Of a DNA stretch of 64,000 nucleotides, positions 18,512-27,685 are shown in pieces. Origin of the DNA: Isoptericola jiangsuensis (GTDB lineage: Bacteria; Actinomycetota; Actinomycetes; Actinomycetales; Cellulomonadaceae); the NCBI RefSeq assembly GCF_002563715.1, contig NZ_PDJJ01000001.1, positions 3,968,001 to 4,032,000 on the forward strand, read 5' to 3'. The notes under the pieces are model-generated. The model had not been told where the DNA came from. It saw only the letters and a program-made list of their open reading frames with translations, and searched no databases. Position 1 is the stretch's first letter. Each line of letters starts with the position of its first letter. The translations under genes were made by a program, and so were the position numbers.

Positions 18512-19258
18512 ATGGGATTCCTCGACCGACTCCTCGGCAGGTCCGACGACCGCCACCCGTCCGTGCCCGGCATGACGGGCGGCTCCGTCCCTCGCGGCTA
18601 CTCGTCGCCGACGCAGGCTCCGCGGTGGCAGCAGGGCGCGCCTGCTCCGGCGGCGCCCCGCGACCCCGACGACGTGGCGATCGACCGCTACCGCTACCTG
18701 CTGCGCACCGCGCCGCCGGACGCCGTCGAGCAGGCGCACGCCGAGGCCTTCGCCCAGCTCACGCCCGAGCAGCGCCGTAAGGTCCTGGCCGACCTCGGCG
18801 CCACCGTGCCGCCGGCGGAGCGCGCGACGTCGGACGACCCGCAGTCGCTCGCCCGCATGGCGACCCGCGCCGAGATGCGCAGCCCCGGCACGCTGGAGCG
18901 CACCTTCCGCGGCGGCCCGGGCGGAGCGCCCGGCTTCGGTGCCATGGTCGGGTCGAGCCTGCTCGGGACGGTCGCGGGTGTCGTCATCGGCTCCGCCGTC
19001 GCGAACATGCTGTTCGGTCCCGCGTTCGGCGACCCGACGACCCCCGTGGCGGAGGACGACGCCGCGGCCGCCGGTGAGGGTGACCCCGGCGCCGAGGATC
19101 CGGGCGCCGCGGACGCGGGCGCGGACGTCGGTGGTGACGTCGGAGCAGCGGACGCAGGCGCCGGCACTGACGACAGCCTGTTCGGCGGCTTCTTCGGCGG
19201 TGACGGCGGCGGAGACTTCGGAGGCGACTTCGGCGGCGGCGACTTCGGCGGCTTCTGA
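18512..19258 (+). CDS. Actinobacterial protein with one hydrophobic segment and Gly/Asp-rich tail
   Basis: The 248-residue product has a conserved-looking middle: IDRYRYLLRTAPPDAVEQAHAEAF followed by QLTPEQRRKVLADL (about 50-95). A Gly-rich hydrophobic stretch near 140-172 (MVGSSLLGTVAGVVIGSAVA) is followed by an acidic Ala/Gly/Asp tail ending in FGG/DFGG repeats. Similar proteins are widespread in actinobacteria and sometimes mislabelled as cation-transporting ATPases; no ATPase motif is present here. The ATG follows the 16-bp hairpin, with no strong Shine-Dalgarno. Function unknown. Confidence 0.7.
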   Translation: MGFLDRLLGRSDDRHPSVPGMTGGSVPRGYSSPTQAPRWQQGAPAPAAPRDPDDVAIDRYRYLLRTAPPDAVEQAHAEAFAQLTPEQRRKVLADLGATVPPAERATSDDPQSLARMATRAEMRSPGTLERTFRGGPGGAPGFGAMVGSSLLGTVAGVVIGSAVANMLFGPAFGDPTTPVAEDDAAAAGEGDPGAEDPGAADAGADVGGDVGAADAGAGTDDSLFGGFFGGDGGGDFGGDFGGGDFGGF

Positions 19259-19280
19259 CCGTCGCCGACCCCCGGAGTCA

Positions 19281-19500
19281 GCGCTGACTCACGTCGATGA
19301 GCGCTGACTGGCGGGATCCCGCGCTGACTGGCGCCATCGTGCGCTGACTGGCGGGATCCCGCGCTGACTGGCGAGATCCCGCGCTGACTGACGCCATCGT
19401 GCGCTGACTCGCGGGGATGAGCGCTGGCTGACGCCATCGTGCGCTGACTCACGAGACCCAGCGCTGACTCGCGGGGAAGTGCGCTGACTCGGCGTCGAAG
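19281..19500. repeat. 20-bp tandem repeat array 3
   Basis: Eleven units built on GCGCTGACTSGCG recur every 20 bp exactly (CTGA at 19284 through 19484). Variable halves recur non-adjacently (GGGATCCC at 19313 and 19353; GCCATCGT at 19333, 19393 and 19433), suggesting exchange between units. The last unit runs directly into the left arm of the long hairpin that begins at 19500. The array is in the 380-bp gap between convergent genes. Confidence 0.9.
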
Positions 19501-19595
19501 GTCGGTGGAGGGGGTCGCGCGTCGTCGTCAGACCCGAAGTGGAGGGCCCCCTGGGGCCCGTGAACGCGACGACGCGCGACCCCCCTCCACCGACC
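19500..19595. repeat. Long hairpin element, intergenic copy
   Basis: The left arm (19500-19527, starting GGTCGGTGGAGGGGG) pairs with the right arm (19567-19595), with one extra base in the right arm. The 39-nt core between them (19528-19566) begins TCAGACCC, contains GGAGGGCCCCCTGGGGCCCG and ends in TGAACG. It is the same core type as at 26.6, 29.8, 48.8 and 50.5 kb, but with unrelated arms. It lies between convergent genes and could terminate both. Confidence 0.85.
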
Positions 19596-19638
19596 GGAGC
19601 CCGACAGCGCGACCGACCGGAACCCGACGACGCGACCC

Positions 19639-22600
19639 CTACGGGGTGATGACGGGCGGGCGGGTGAGCAGGGCGTGGAACGCGCCGAGCTGGTGGAGGT
19701 CCGCGACGGAGGTCGGCAGGTAGTCGGTGAGGTGCGGTGAGCGGACGACGACGGCGCACCACTTGCCGCGGGAGACCGCGACGTTGAGGCGGTGACGGTC
19801 GAGGAGGAACGCCATGCCGCGCGGGACGTCCTGCGGGGAGGACGCGGCCATGGTGAGGATCGCGACGGGTGCTTCCTGCCCTTGGAAGCGGTCGACGGTG
19901 CCGACGGGGACGTCGGCGAGCCCGGCGGCGGCGAGGGCGCGGCGCACAGCCCAGACCTGCGCGTTGTAGGCGGCGACGACGATGACGTCGCGTGGTCCGA
20001 GGGGTCGGGGGTGGGCGCCGGGTCCGGGGGTCCAGGGGCGGCCGAGGACGGCTCGGACCTGGGCGACGACCTCGGCGGCCTCCTCGGTGGAGGAGACGGC
20101 GCGGCCGGTGTGCTCGACGAGGATCTCGTGGACGCCGGGGGCGATGCCGTCGAGGTGGCGTCCGGCGGCGGTGGGGTGGGCGTGGAGGCGTCCGGAGTAG
20201 GCGAGGTCGGACACGGCGGCGCAGAGGGCGGGGTGCATGCGTCGGGAGGCGGGCAGGAAGTAGCCGAGGGCGGTCGGGAGGGTCTCGTGGCCGTCGGCGA
20301 GCCAGCCGAGGGCGGAGCCGGCGACGGCCGGGTCGGGGTGGGTGCCCTGGGAGACCTGGGGGAGCTGTTGGGGGTCGCCGAGCAGGAGGAGGCGCTGCGC
20401 GGCGCGTGCGACGGCGACGGTGTTGGCGACGGAGAACTGTCCGGCCTCGTCGATGACGAGGAGGTCGAGGCCGGCGGCGGGCCAGCGGTCGTGGGCGAAG
20501 TCCCAGGCGGTGCCGCCGACGACGCAGCCGTGGGCTTCGTCCTGGGCGGTGTCGGCGAACGCGGCGAGGGCGTCGGCGGTGACGACCTGCCAGGGGACGT
20601 CGTCGGGGCTGCTGCCGCCCTTCTTGGCGATCCGGTCGGCGGGTGTCCCGGCGGCGATCAGGCCGTGGAGGAGGTTCTCGACGACGGCGTGGGACTGCGC
20701 GACGACGCCGACGCGCCAGCCGTCGGCGACGAGGGCGGCGACGACGTCGGACGCGAGGTAGGTCTTGCCGGTGCCGGGTGGGCCCTGGACGGCGAGGTAG
20801 GACCGGTCGAGGCGGCGGACGGCGTCCTGGACGGCGGCGACGAGGTCGGGTTCGCCGTCGGGGCCGGTGGTGGGGACGGGGAGTCCGCCGCGGACGCGGG
20901 GGTCGCGGCGCTGGAGGAGGTCGGTCATGGGACCGGCGGGGAGCCGTTCGGCGGGTGGGACCCCGGCGGCGGTGGCGGTCCGCCAGGCGGTGAGGGCGGT
21001 CTCGGCGGCCTCGGCGGTGGCGCGCTGCTGCGGGTCGGCGGGGACGAACCCGTCGACGGTGATGCCGGAGGGGAGCTGGTGGTGGGGTTCGTCCTTCGCG
21101 CCGACGGCCTCGCGCAGGGTGAGGACGTCGACGTCGCGGCCGCCGTGGGTCTCGCGGCGGACGTCGGTGACGGTGACCTTGTTGTGGGCGCCGCGGACGG
21201 CGCGTGGGCCGATCTCCCCGATGACGGGCGGGCCGGGGGCCTCGTAGAGCAGGTAGGTCCGGACGCCGGGGCGCAGCTCGGACCCTTCGACGGCGGGGGC
21301 CCGGACCTCGAGGACGCGGGAGGGGGTGCGCTTGCCGGGTTCGACCTCCCAGTCCCGCAGGACGCGGCCGGGTTCGAGGGCGGCGGACGACCGCCGGCCG
21401 GGCCACTCCTCGGGGGGCAGCTCGAGGCGCGCGTAGTGCGCCTGCCAGTAGGCCTTGTTCTCGCGGCGGTGGTAGCCGACGGCGGCGCCCAGGAGGCTCA
21501 GGGCGCGGACGGCGGCACGGTCGGCGGGGGTGTGCGGGTGCTCGTGCTCGACGACCTCGCGCACGCGCGCCTCGAGCGCGGCTCGTTCGTCGGGCGGCGG
21601 CACCACGGTGACCTCGAGCGGTGCGGCGACGGCGACCTCGACGGGGCCGACGACGGTGTCGTGGGCGGCGCGCAGCCAGTCGAGCAGGCGCAGGGTGGAC
21701 AGGCAGTCGTACCGGTTGTAGTCGAGGATCTGGGTCCGGTGGCGGGCGGCGGCCTCGTCGTCCCCGGCGGCCAGGAGGTCGACGTACTCGGCGTACTCGA
21801 CGACGGACGTCGCGGCGTCGGTGACGCCGGCGCGCGCCGCCTCGTCGCCCATGTAGAGCGGTTCGAGCTTCTTGATGGAGCGGGAGCGGTGCGAGATCCG
21901 CAGGCCCGTCCGGACGGTCGCGTAGAGGTCGACGAGGACGCCGGAGCGCAGGAGCTCGTCGACCTCCTCCTCGTGGACGCCGTGCCGGGCCGCGATGGAG
22001 AGCAGGTGGGTGCGCTCGTACGCGGCGTAGTGGTAGATGTGCATGTCGGGCCAGCGGCGCCGCCGCTCGGCCATCTGGTCGACGAACGTGACCAGCGCGG
22101 CGGCCTCCTCGGTCATCGTGTCCGCCCACAGGCTGTGGAAGGTGGGGCGGCCCTCGGCGTCGAGGTCGCGCGTGACCCAGCCGAACAGGTAGTCGATGCC
22201 GGAGACGGCGGGGCCGACGTCGCCCGGCGGCACCCACAGGGGGTCGCCCTCGAAGTCGAAGAAGACGTCGCCCTCGCTGGGCGCGGGGAGGCGTTCGACG
22301 GCGCGCGGGTCGGTGAGCGCCCAGCGCAGCTCGGTGGGTCCGTCGTCCCCGTCGACGACGACCGCGCCGTCGCCCGGGTCGGTGCCGAGCTGGAGCCCGG
22401 CCTGGCGCCGCAGCCCCGCGAACCGGTCGGGACCGATCCCGGCCGGTGCCTCGGTGGCGTCGGCGAGCTCCTTCATCGTGGTGATCCCCGCCTCGGCCAG
22501 GCGGGCGCGCTGCGGGCCGTACACGCCCGCGACCAGCAGGACGTCCGCGTGGGCCTCGGCCGCGGCCGCGCAGTCCGGGCAGGCGCCGAGGCGCTGGCAG

Positions 22601-23313
22601 GCGCGGTGGCCGGGCGCGTCCCACGCCACGGGCTCGCCCGCCTCGACGTGCCGGTCCACGAGGTCGAGCAGCCGCGCGCGCCGCGCGCGCAGCACGGGCA
22701 GGACCTCCGCGAGGAGGTGGTTCGTCCGCTCCCCCGTGCCGAGCACGAGGTGCACGTGCTCGGTCGGGTCCACCCCAGCCTCCTGCAGCAGCTCCGCGTA
22801 CGCCGCGACCTGGAGCACGGCCCGCACCTTCTCGCGGCGTGCCAGCTTGGTGTCCCACACCGCGTACCGGGGGCGCCCGTCCCCTGCGACGCCGTCGCGT
22901 ACGAGGAAGTCGGCGCGGCCGAGGAACCCCCCGTCGAACAGCGTCCCCTGGGAGACGACGTCGGCGCCGGCCGCCATCGCGGCGAGCGTCCGCTCGTGCG
23001 CGGCCACCAGGTCGTGGACGGCCGTCCCGGCCGGGGGCTCCGGCTCCACGACACCGTCGCCGAACCGCTCGACGAGGCCGTCCAGCACCGTCCGCTCGTG
23101 GGCCGCCCCCAGGTCGACCGCGCGGCGCAGCATCTCGTCCGGGGCGCGGGGCACCGGCGGGACGCGGCCGAGCACCTCGTCGAGGCGGCGCAGCAGGGCG
23201 TGCTCGCACTCGGCGGCGACCACGAGGTCGCTCGCGGAGAAGACCAGGCGCGGACGGGCCCCCGGCCCGCCGACCGGCCCGCCGGCGTCGTCGTGCGCAC
23301 CGAGGAGGAACAT
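19639..23313 (-). CDS. TM0106-type RecB-like nuclease fused to a superfamily 1 helicase
   Basis: The 1224-residue protein has an N-terminal RecB/PD-(D/E)XK-like nuclease region with GRADFLVRDG...YAVWDTKLARREKV (about 130-170) as the catalytic core and four Cys near CQRLGACPDCA (about 238-250) that could hold a metal or cluster. A middle RNase H-like region starts with VFFDFEGDPLW. A C-terminal DNA2/UPF1-like helicase has Walker A GPPGTGKT (Lys about 850), Walker B VIDEAG, LGDPQQLPQ and a terminal VAVSRGKWC motif. Proteins with this layout are annotated TM0106-family RecB-like nucleases; a DNA repair or nucleic-acid defence role is likely but unproven. Single gene, divergent from the next. Confidence 0.88.
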   Translation of the reverse strand: MFLLGAHDDAGGPVGGPGARPRLVFSASDLVVAAECEHALLRRLDEVLGRVPPVPRAPDEMLRRAVDLGAAHERTVLDGLVERFGDGVVEPEPPAGTAVHDLVAAHERTLAAMAAGADVVSQGTLFDGGFLGRADFLVRDGVAGDGRPRYAVWDTKLARREKVRAVLQVAAYAELLQEAGVDPTEHVHLVLGTGERTNHLLAEVLPVLRARRARLLDLVDRHVEAGEPVAWDAPGHRACQRLGACPDCAAAAEAHADVLLVAGVYGPQRARLAEAGITTMKELADATEAPAGIGPDRFAGLRRQAGLQLGTDPGDGAVVVDGDDGPTELRWALTDPRAVERLPAPSEGDVFFDFEGDPLWVPPGDVGPAVSGIDYLFGWVTRDLDAEGRPTFHSLWADTMTEEAAALVTFVDQMAERRRRWPDMHIYHYAAYERTHLLSIAARHGVHEEEVDELLRSGVLVDLYATVRTGLRISHRSRSIKKLEPLYMGDEAARAGVTDAATSVVEYAEYVDLLAAGDDEAAARHRTQILDYNRYDCLSTLRLLDWLRAAHDTVVGPVEVAVAAPLEVTVVPPPDERAALEARVREVVEHEHPHTPADRAAVRALSLLGAAVGYHRRENKAYWQAHYARLELPPEEWPGRRSSAALEPGRVLRDWEVEPGKRTPSRVLEVRAPAVEGSELRPGVRTYLLYEAPGPPVIGEIGPRAVRGAHNKVTVTDVRRETHGGRDVDVLTLREAVGAKDEPHHQLPSGITVDGFVPADPQQRATAEAAETALTAWRTATAAGVPPAERLPAGPMTDLLQRRDPRVRGGLPVPTTGPDGEPDLVAAVQDAVRRLDRSYLAVQGPPGTGKTYLASDVVAALVADGWRVGVVAQSHAVVENLLHGLIAAGTPADRIAKKGGSSPDDVPWQVVTADALAAFADTAQDEAHGCVVGGTAWDFAHDRWPAAGLDLLVIDEAGQFSVANTVAVARAAQRLLLLGDPQQLPQVSQGTHPDPAVAGSALGWLADGHETLPTALGYFLPASRRMHPALCAAVSDLAYSGRLHAHPTAAGRHLDGIAPGVHEILVEHTGRAVSSTEEAAEVVAQVRAVLGRPWTPGPGAHPRPLGPRDVIVVAAYNAQVWAVRRALAAAGLADVPVGTVDRFQGQEAPVAILTMAASSPQDVPRGMAFLLDRHRLNVAVSRGKWCAVVVRSPHLTDYLPTSVADLHQLGAFHALLTRPPVITP

Positions 23314-23399
23314 GTCCCAGGTCTACCAGCGGCGTCCGACATGGACCTTCGGGGAGGGTTTCCGCCATAGTGGACCGCGCACGCCGCCGAAGGAGAATG

Positions 23400-24299
23400 A
23401 TGACCGCGCGCTTCAACCCCCCGCCAGGCTGGCAGGTCCCCCCCGGATTCCGGCCCGACGCCGGGTGGTCGCCCGACCCCTCGTGGCCGCCGGCACCCCC
23501 CGGCTGGGAGTACTGGGTCGAGGACGAGCCCGCCGCCGCCCGCACCACGGTCCTCACCGGGGCGGCCGCACCGCCGCACCCCGCGGACCCGTCCGCCACG
23601 TCGATCCTGTCGCCCGTCCAGGCACCCCCGAGCGGACCCACCCGGTCCGCGGTGTCCGCGCGGTCGTCGGCCACCCCCCTGCCGACGCCCCCGCCGCCCC
23701 CCGCTCCCCCGGCGCCCCCGCGCGACGCCCACCCCACGGAGCGGTCCACCGCGCCGCTCCCGCCGGACCGTCCGCAGTCCCGCGCCGCCTCCCGTGCCGA
23801 CGGCGCGCCACCGCGCCGCCGGCGGACGCCCACCGGCGTCGTCGCCGGCGTCGCCGCCGCGTGCCTCGCCCTCGGCATCATCATCGGCGCCGTGTTCTCC
23901 ATGGGGCAGACGTCGGACGCCCGGCAGGCCGTCGCCGACGCGGAGCGCGAGGTCGCCGCCGCCGCGGACCAGCAGGAGAAGATCGACGCCGACCGCGCCG
24001 CGCTCGACGAGCGCGCCACCACGCTCGACGAGCGGGAGGACGACCTCAAGGAGCGGGAGACCGCCGTCGCCGAGCAGGAGGCGTCGCTCACCTCCCGCCA
24101 GCAGGAGCTCGACGACCAGGCCGCCCAGCAGCAGGAGCAGCAGGAGCAGCAGGAGCAGGCGCAGAACGGCCAGTGGTTCTACTGGAGCTGTGACGACGCC
24201 CGCCGCGCCGGCGCCGCCCCCATCCAGAACGGTCAGCCCGGCTACCGCGGCGGGCTCGACCCCAACAACAACGGCCTCGCCTGCGAGGACGGCGAGTAG
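23400..24299 (+). CDS. Excalibur calcium-binding domain protein with membrane anchor and coiled coil
   Basis: The 299-residue product is Pro-rich at the N-terminus (about 1-138, including GWQVPPGFRPDAGWSPDP). It has one transmembrane segment near 142-165, then an extracellular coiled coil of Glu/Asp/Arg/Gln heptads (about 170-255). It ends with an Excalibur domain (WSCDDARRAGAAPI, DPNNNGLACEDGE); the DxDxDG-like loop and two Cys are intact, so calcium binding is expected. ATGATG at 23397 offers two starts; the second has better spacing from AAGGAG. It may sense or respond to calcium at the cell surface; the partner is unknown. Confidence 0.85.
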   Translation: MTARFNPPPGWQVPPGFRPDAGWSPDPSWPPAPPGWEYWVEDEPAAARTTVLTGAAAPPHPADPSATSILSPVQAPPSGPTRSAVSARSSATPLPTPPPPPAPPAPPRDAHPTERSTAPLPPDRPQSRAASRADGAPPRRRRTPTGVVAGVAAACLALGIIIGAVFSMGQTSDARQAVADAEREVAAAADQQEKIDADRAALDERATTLDEREDDLKERETAVAEQEASLTSRQQELDDQAAQQQEQQEQQEQAQNGQWFYWSCDDARRAGAAPIQNGQPGYRGGLDPNNNGLACEDGE

Positions 24300-24310
24300 G
24301 AGCCGACCCG

Positions 24311-24350
24311 CCGCCCCGCGCCCCCGAACCCGGTCGGCGACGCGGGGCGG
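24311..24350. terminator. Terminator between convergent genes
   Basis: CCGCCCCGCG (24311-24320) pairs perfectly with CGCGGGGCGG (24341-24350) across a 20-base loop, between the Excalibur gene and the sigma-linked membrane protein gene. Confidence 0.6.
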
Positions 24351-24357
24351 TGCCGCG

Positions 24358-25134
24358 TCACGGCACCAGCGCGACCTGCGCCGTCGTCCCGTCGGCGTAC
24401 GTGACCTGCACGTCGTCGCCGAACGTGTCGTCGCCCGGCGCCCACAGCGCCCACCAGCCGCCGTCGACGGACGCCGCGACCTGTCGGCCGTCGTCGAGCA
24501 CGGCCGTGACCTCGACGACGTCGGCCCCGGCCCGGCCGTACGCGGACGTCACCGCCCCCTCGGCGTCGTCGCCCGTCGACCAGGAGGCCGTGCCGCTCAC
24601 CGCGACGACGAGCTCCCGCGCGGCGGGCTCCGGCAGGGCGGCGCCGACGCTGCTGGACGCGTACACGTCCGCGGGCCCGTCGTCGACGGCGGTGACGAAG
24701 CAGTCGCCCGCCGCGTCGTCGCCCGCCAGGACGACGTACGTGTAGTCGCCGCGGGTCTCCGCGAGCACGGGCGTCAGCGGCACCTGGGTGACGGTGGCGT
24801 CCGCGCCGTCGCCCACGATCGCGGTCGCCGACGTCGGGCAGGCCGCGTCGAGGGCGGTCGCGACCGGGTCGCCGACGGCGTCCGGCACCGGCGTCCACGT
24901 GGCGTACGCCGGTGCGGCGCCCAGCACCGAGCTGAGGGACACCGCGACGCCGACGGCGACCGCCGCGCCCGCCGCCGTCGCGGCCACCACGCCCGGCCGC
25001 GTCCGGCGACGCCCGCGCACGGCCCGCTCGGTCGCGAGGATGTCGTGCAGGGCCGCGTCGTCGGTGCTGCCGGGCGCGCGGACGTGCCGGGCCGGGTCCA
25101 GGCCCGAGAGCTGGTCCATCAGGGGCGACCTCAT
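24358..25134 (-). CDS. Membrane protein encoded with an ECF sigma factor
   Basis: The 258-residue product has a cytosolic N-terminus (1-46) with a short charged helix, one transmembrane segment (about 47-70, VVAATAAGAAVAVGVAV) and an extracytoplasmic domain of about 185 residues. The ATG overlaps the sigma factor stop by 4 bases (ATGA). Position and topology suggest an anti-sigma factor or a signal-responsive partner, but the HxxxCxxC zinc motif of ZAS anti-sigma factors is absent, so the role is inferred from context only. Confidence 0.75.
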   Translation of the reverse strand: MRSPLMDQLSGLDPARHVRAPGSTDDAALHDILATERAVRGRRRTRPGVVAATAAGAAVAVGVAVSLSSVLGAAPAYATWTPVPDAVGDPVATALDAACPTSATAIVGDGADATVTQVPLTPVLAETRGDYTYVVLAGDDAAGDCFVTAVDDGPADVYASSSVGAALPEPAARELVVAVSGTASWSTGDDAEGAVTSAYGRAGADVVEVTAVLDDGRQVAASVDGGWWALWAPGDDTFGDDVQVTYADGTTAQVALVP

Positions 25135-25667
25135 CGGGCCTCCTTCTGCAGGTTGCGCAGCACGTCCGCCGTCCCGCTCGGCACCTCCGACCAGGCGAGC
25201 AGCCGCTTGCGGGCCCGCGTCAGCCGCACCGAGAACGTCGACGGACGGCAGCCCAGCACGGACGCCGCCTGCACGGTCGACAGGCCGTCCCACGCCACCA
25301 GCGCGATGACCTCCCGGTCCGCCGGGTCCAGCAGCTCCCACGCGCGGCGCAGGTCCGCGCGCTCCGCCGCGGCGTCGTCCGTCCCCTGGTGCTCCGCCGT
25401 CGGCTGCTGCTCCAGGCGCACCCCGAGCGCCCGCCAGCGCCCGTGCGTGCGGACCTGGGTGGCCAGCACGTTGCGCGCCACCCCGAACAACCACGGTCGC
25501 GCGTCCGTCGGCACGTCGTCCACCCTCCGCCAGGCCACCAGGTACGTCTCCGAGACGACGTCGTCGACGAGGTCCGCCGTGGCGCGCCGCGCCACGAAAC
25601 GCACCACGTCCTCGTGGTGGTCGACCCACAGCCGCGTCAGGAACCGGCGCGCCTCGGCATCGTCCAC
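25131..25667 (-). CDS. ECF-type RNA polymerase sigma factor
   Basis: The 178-residue protein has sigma region 2 (about 10-75, with DLVDDVVSETYLVAWRR and RPWLFGVARNVLA) and region 4 (about 105-160, LDPADREVIALVAWDGLSTVQAASVLG followed by STFSVRLTRARKRL). It should direct RNA polymerase to a small regulon in response to a surface signal. It overlaps the downstream membrane protein by 4 bases and is divergent from a secreted-protein gene that may be a target. The group of ECF factor cannot be assigned from sequence alone. Confidence 0.92.
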   Translation of the reverse strand: MDDAEARRFLTRLWVDHHEDVVRFVARRATADLVDDVVSETYLVAWRRVDDVPTDARPWLFGVARNVLATQVRTHGRWRALGVRLEQQPTAEHQGTDDAAAERADLRRAWELLDPADREVIALVAWDGLSTVQAASVLGCRPSTFSVRLTRARKRLLAWSEVPSGTADVLRNLQKEAR

Positions 25668-25817
25668 GATCGTCCTCTCGGTCCTTCACCGGGACATTGC
25701 CGGCAGGGGCAGGTCTGCTACACCGTACTGGGAGACAGTTGCCCCGAGCCATACGTTCGCTACCCTCGGGGGCACCGTGCCGCGGCGCCGCGGCCCCGAC
25801 GACAAGAGGAGCTCGGC

Positions 25818-26552
25818 ATGCGCAGGAACCTCGGACAGCGGCTCGCGGCGGGACTCGCGGTGGCCGCGCTCGCCGCCGCCGCAGCGGTCGGCACGGTCGC
25901 CCCGGCCGGTGCCGCGGCCGACAACCTGCCCGGCGTCCCCGCCCCCGGCAGTTCCGACGCCACCTGGCAGGAGTGGGCGCAGCAGGAGCGCGCGGAGGCG
26001 GAGGCCACCGACTGGGCGGCCGACGCCCGCACCCGCGGCTGCACCCTCGTCGAGGCGACCGTGGTCGACGAGGTCGACCCCGCCTACAACGCCGCGATGG
26101 GCGCCCCCGCCGACCTCGTCACCCACCGCGTGGACATGGTCGAGGACTGCCCCGAGACCCCCGCCGGCACCCTGGCCGGCACCCTCGACGGCGGCCTCAC
26201 CCGGTCCGACCGGGTCGCCACCACCGCCATCGGCAGCGGCACGCAGTGCGCGACCACCCACGGGCCCGGCACGATCTGCGTCTACTCCAGCAGCGGCCGC
26301 ATCTACGGCTCCTGGCGGTACTCCGGCGACGGCTCCGTCAGCGGGTTCCTGCGGATCTACCGCATCCCCACCTCGTCCGACGACTGCTACCGGGGCGACA
26401 CCTGGCTCACCGGCCCGTCCGTGACCTGGTCGAGCGGCATGACGCGCTCCATCTCCAAGACGCGCACCACCTACTCGGGCTACTCGGCGCACATCTGGAA
26501 GAAGGTCACCATCGGCCACACCGACTGGGGTCGGGCCTGCGCGAAGCTCTGA
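25818..26552 (+). CDS. Secreted Cys-containing protein of unknown function
   Basis: The 244-residue product has a signal peptide (RR at 2-3, Ala-rich core, PAGAAA near residue 34). The mature domain has six Cys (RGCTLVE, VEDCPET, TQCATT, TICVYS, DDCYRG, GRACAKL), which can form three disulfides. The C-terminal half (SGRIYGSWRYSGDGSVSGFLRIYRI) appears beta-rich. GAGGAG precedes the ATG. It is divergent from the ECF sigma factor operon, suggesting a possible target. No enzymatic motif recognised. Confidence 0.75.
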   Translation: MRRNLGQRLAAGLAVAALAAAAAVGTVAPAGAAADNLPGVPAPGSSDATWQEWAQQERAEAEATDWAADARTRGCTLVEATVVDEVDPAYNAAMGAPADLVTHRVDMVEDCPETPAGTLAGTLDGGLTRSDRVATTAIGSGTQCATTHGPGTICVYSSSGRIYGSWRYSGDGSVSGFLRIYRIPTSSDDCYRGDTWLTGPSVTWSSGMTRSISKTRTTYSGYSAHIWKKVTIGHTDWGRACAKL

Positions 26553-26600
26553 CCTGCTCGGTCGTGTCGTCAGGAGGGCGCGACACGGGCGGGGACGTCC

Positions 26601-26857
26601 GAACGAGGTGTGCGGGTGGGGACCTGCGGTGCGCCGCTCCCAAGCCGTAGCGGAGGCCCCCCAGGGCCCGTTCGAACGAGGTGTGCGGGTGGGGACCTGC
26701 GGTGCGCCGCCGTCAAGCCGTAGCGGAGGGCCCCCTGGGGCCCGTTCGAACGAGGTGTGCGGGTGGGGACCTGCGGTGCGCCGCCGTCAAGCCGTAGCGG
26801 AGGGCCCCCCGGGGCCCGTGAGCGAGGCGGCGCACCGCAGGTCCCCACCCGCACACC
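26601..26857. repeat. Long hairpin element, tandem triple copy
   Basis: A 73-74 bp unit made of a left arm (GAACGAGGTGTGCGGGTGGG...) and a core (CAAGCCGTAGCGGAGGGCCC...) is repeated at 26601, 26674 and 26748. Only the third copy is followed by a right arm: 26754-26785 pairs perfectly over 32 bp with 26826-26857, around a 40-nt core. Copies 1 and 2 end in CCCGTTCGAAC instead of CCCGTGAGCGA. The whole array fills the 323-bp gap between the secreted-protein gene and the convergent ABC ATPase gene, so it probably also terminates transcription. Confidence 0.9.
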
Positions 26858-26875
26858 GCCTCACGGCCTCACCCG

Positions 26876-27685
26876 TCACAGGACGTGCGCGAGGAAGTCC
26901 TTCAGGCGGGGCTCGGACGGTGCGTCCAGCACCTGGGCGGGGGTGCCCTGCTCGACGACGACGCCGTCGTCCATGAAGACGACGTGGTCGGCGACCTCGC
27001 GGGCGAACCCGATCTCGTGGGTGACGACGACCATCGTCATGCCGGACCGTGCGAGGTCCTGCATGACGGCGAGGACCTCGCCGACGAGCTCGGGGTCGAG
27101 GGCGGAGGTCGGCTCGTCGAACAGCATGAGCTCGGGGTCCATGGCCAGCGCCCGGGCGATGGCGACGCGCTGCTGCTGGCCGCCGGAGAGCTGCGCCGGG
27201 TAGTGGTCGGTGCGGTCGGCGAGGCCGACGCGCTCGAGGAGCTCGAGGGCGCGTTCGCGGGCCGCCGCCCTGGACAGCCCGCGGACCTGCACGGGGGCCT
27301 CCATGACGTTCTCCAGCGCGGTCATGTGGCCGAACAGGTGGAACCGCTGGAAGACCATGCCGACGCGGGAGCGCTGCTCGGCGATCTTCTTCGGGTGCAG
27401 GCGGTGCAGGACGTTCTTGTCGTCGCGGCGGTAGCCGAGGAGCTCGCCGTCGATCCGGACCTCGCCGGCGGTGATCTGCTCGAGCTCGTTGAGGCAGCGC
27501 AGCAGGGTGGACTTGCCGGAGCCGGAGGGGCCGAGGACGACGGTGACGGTGCCGCGGGGCACCTCCAGGTCGACGCCGCGCAGGACGTGGACGGCGCCGT
27601 CGCCGTGGCCGAACACCTTGTGGACGCCGGTCACCTGCACCATGGGCTGGTCCGTGCCCGACGTCGGGGTGGGGGTCTCGCTCAC
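26876..27685 (-). CDS. Polar amino acid ABC transporter ATPase
   Basis: The 269-residue GlnQ/HisP-type ATPase has Walker [10 protein letters not shown], signature [17 protein letters not shown], Walker [14 protein letters not shown] and H-loop VVTHEIGFA. It energises an importer with the permease and binding lipoprotein encoded upstream. GGAGGTGA precedes the GTG start, which overlaps the permease stop by 4 bases. A loop of about 10 residues ([16 protein letters not shown]) is inserted after the Walker A region, seen in some family members. Substrate is unknown; arginine, glutamine or cystine are possible. Confidence 0.95.
   Translation of the reverse strand: MSETPTPTSGTDQPMVQVTGVHKVFGHGDGAVHVLRGVDLEVPRGTVTVVLGPSGSGKSTLLRCLNELEQITAGEVRIDGELLGYRRDDKNVLHRLHPKKIAEQRSRVGMVFQRFHLFGHMTALENVMEAPVQVRGLSRAAARERALELLERVGLADRTDHYPAQLSGGQQQRVAIARALAMDPELMLFDEPTSALDPELVGEVLAVMQDLARSGMTMVVVTHEIGFAREVADHVVFMDDGVVVEQGTPAQVLDAPSEPRLKDFLAHVL

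Noticed and set aside
22839-24299. A longer start for the Excalibur protein
   Set aside because: The extension overlaps the divergent helicase gene, has shadow composition, and ignores the clear AAGGAG before 23400.
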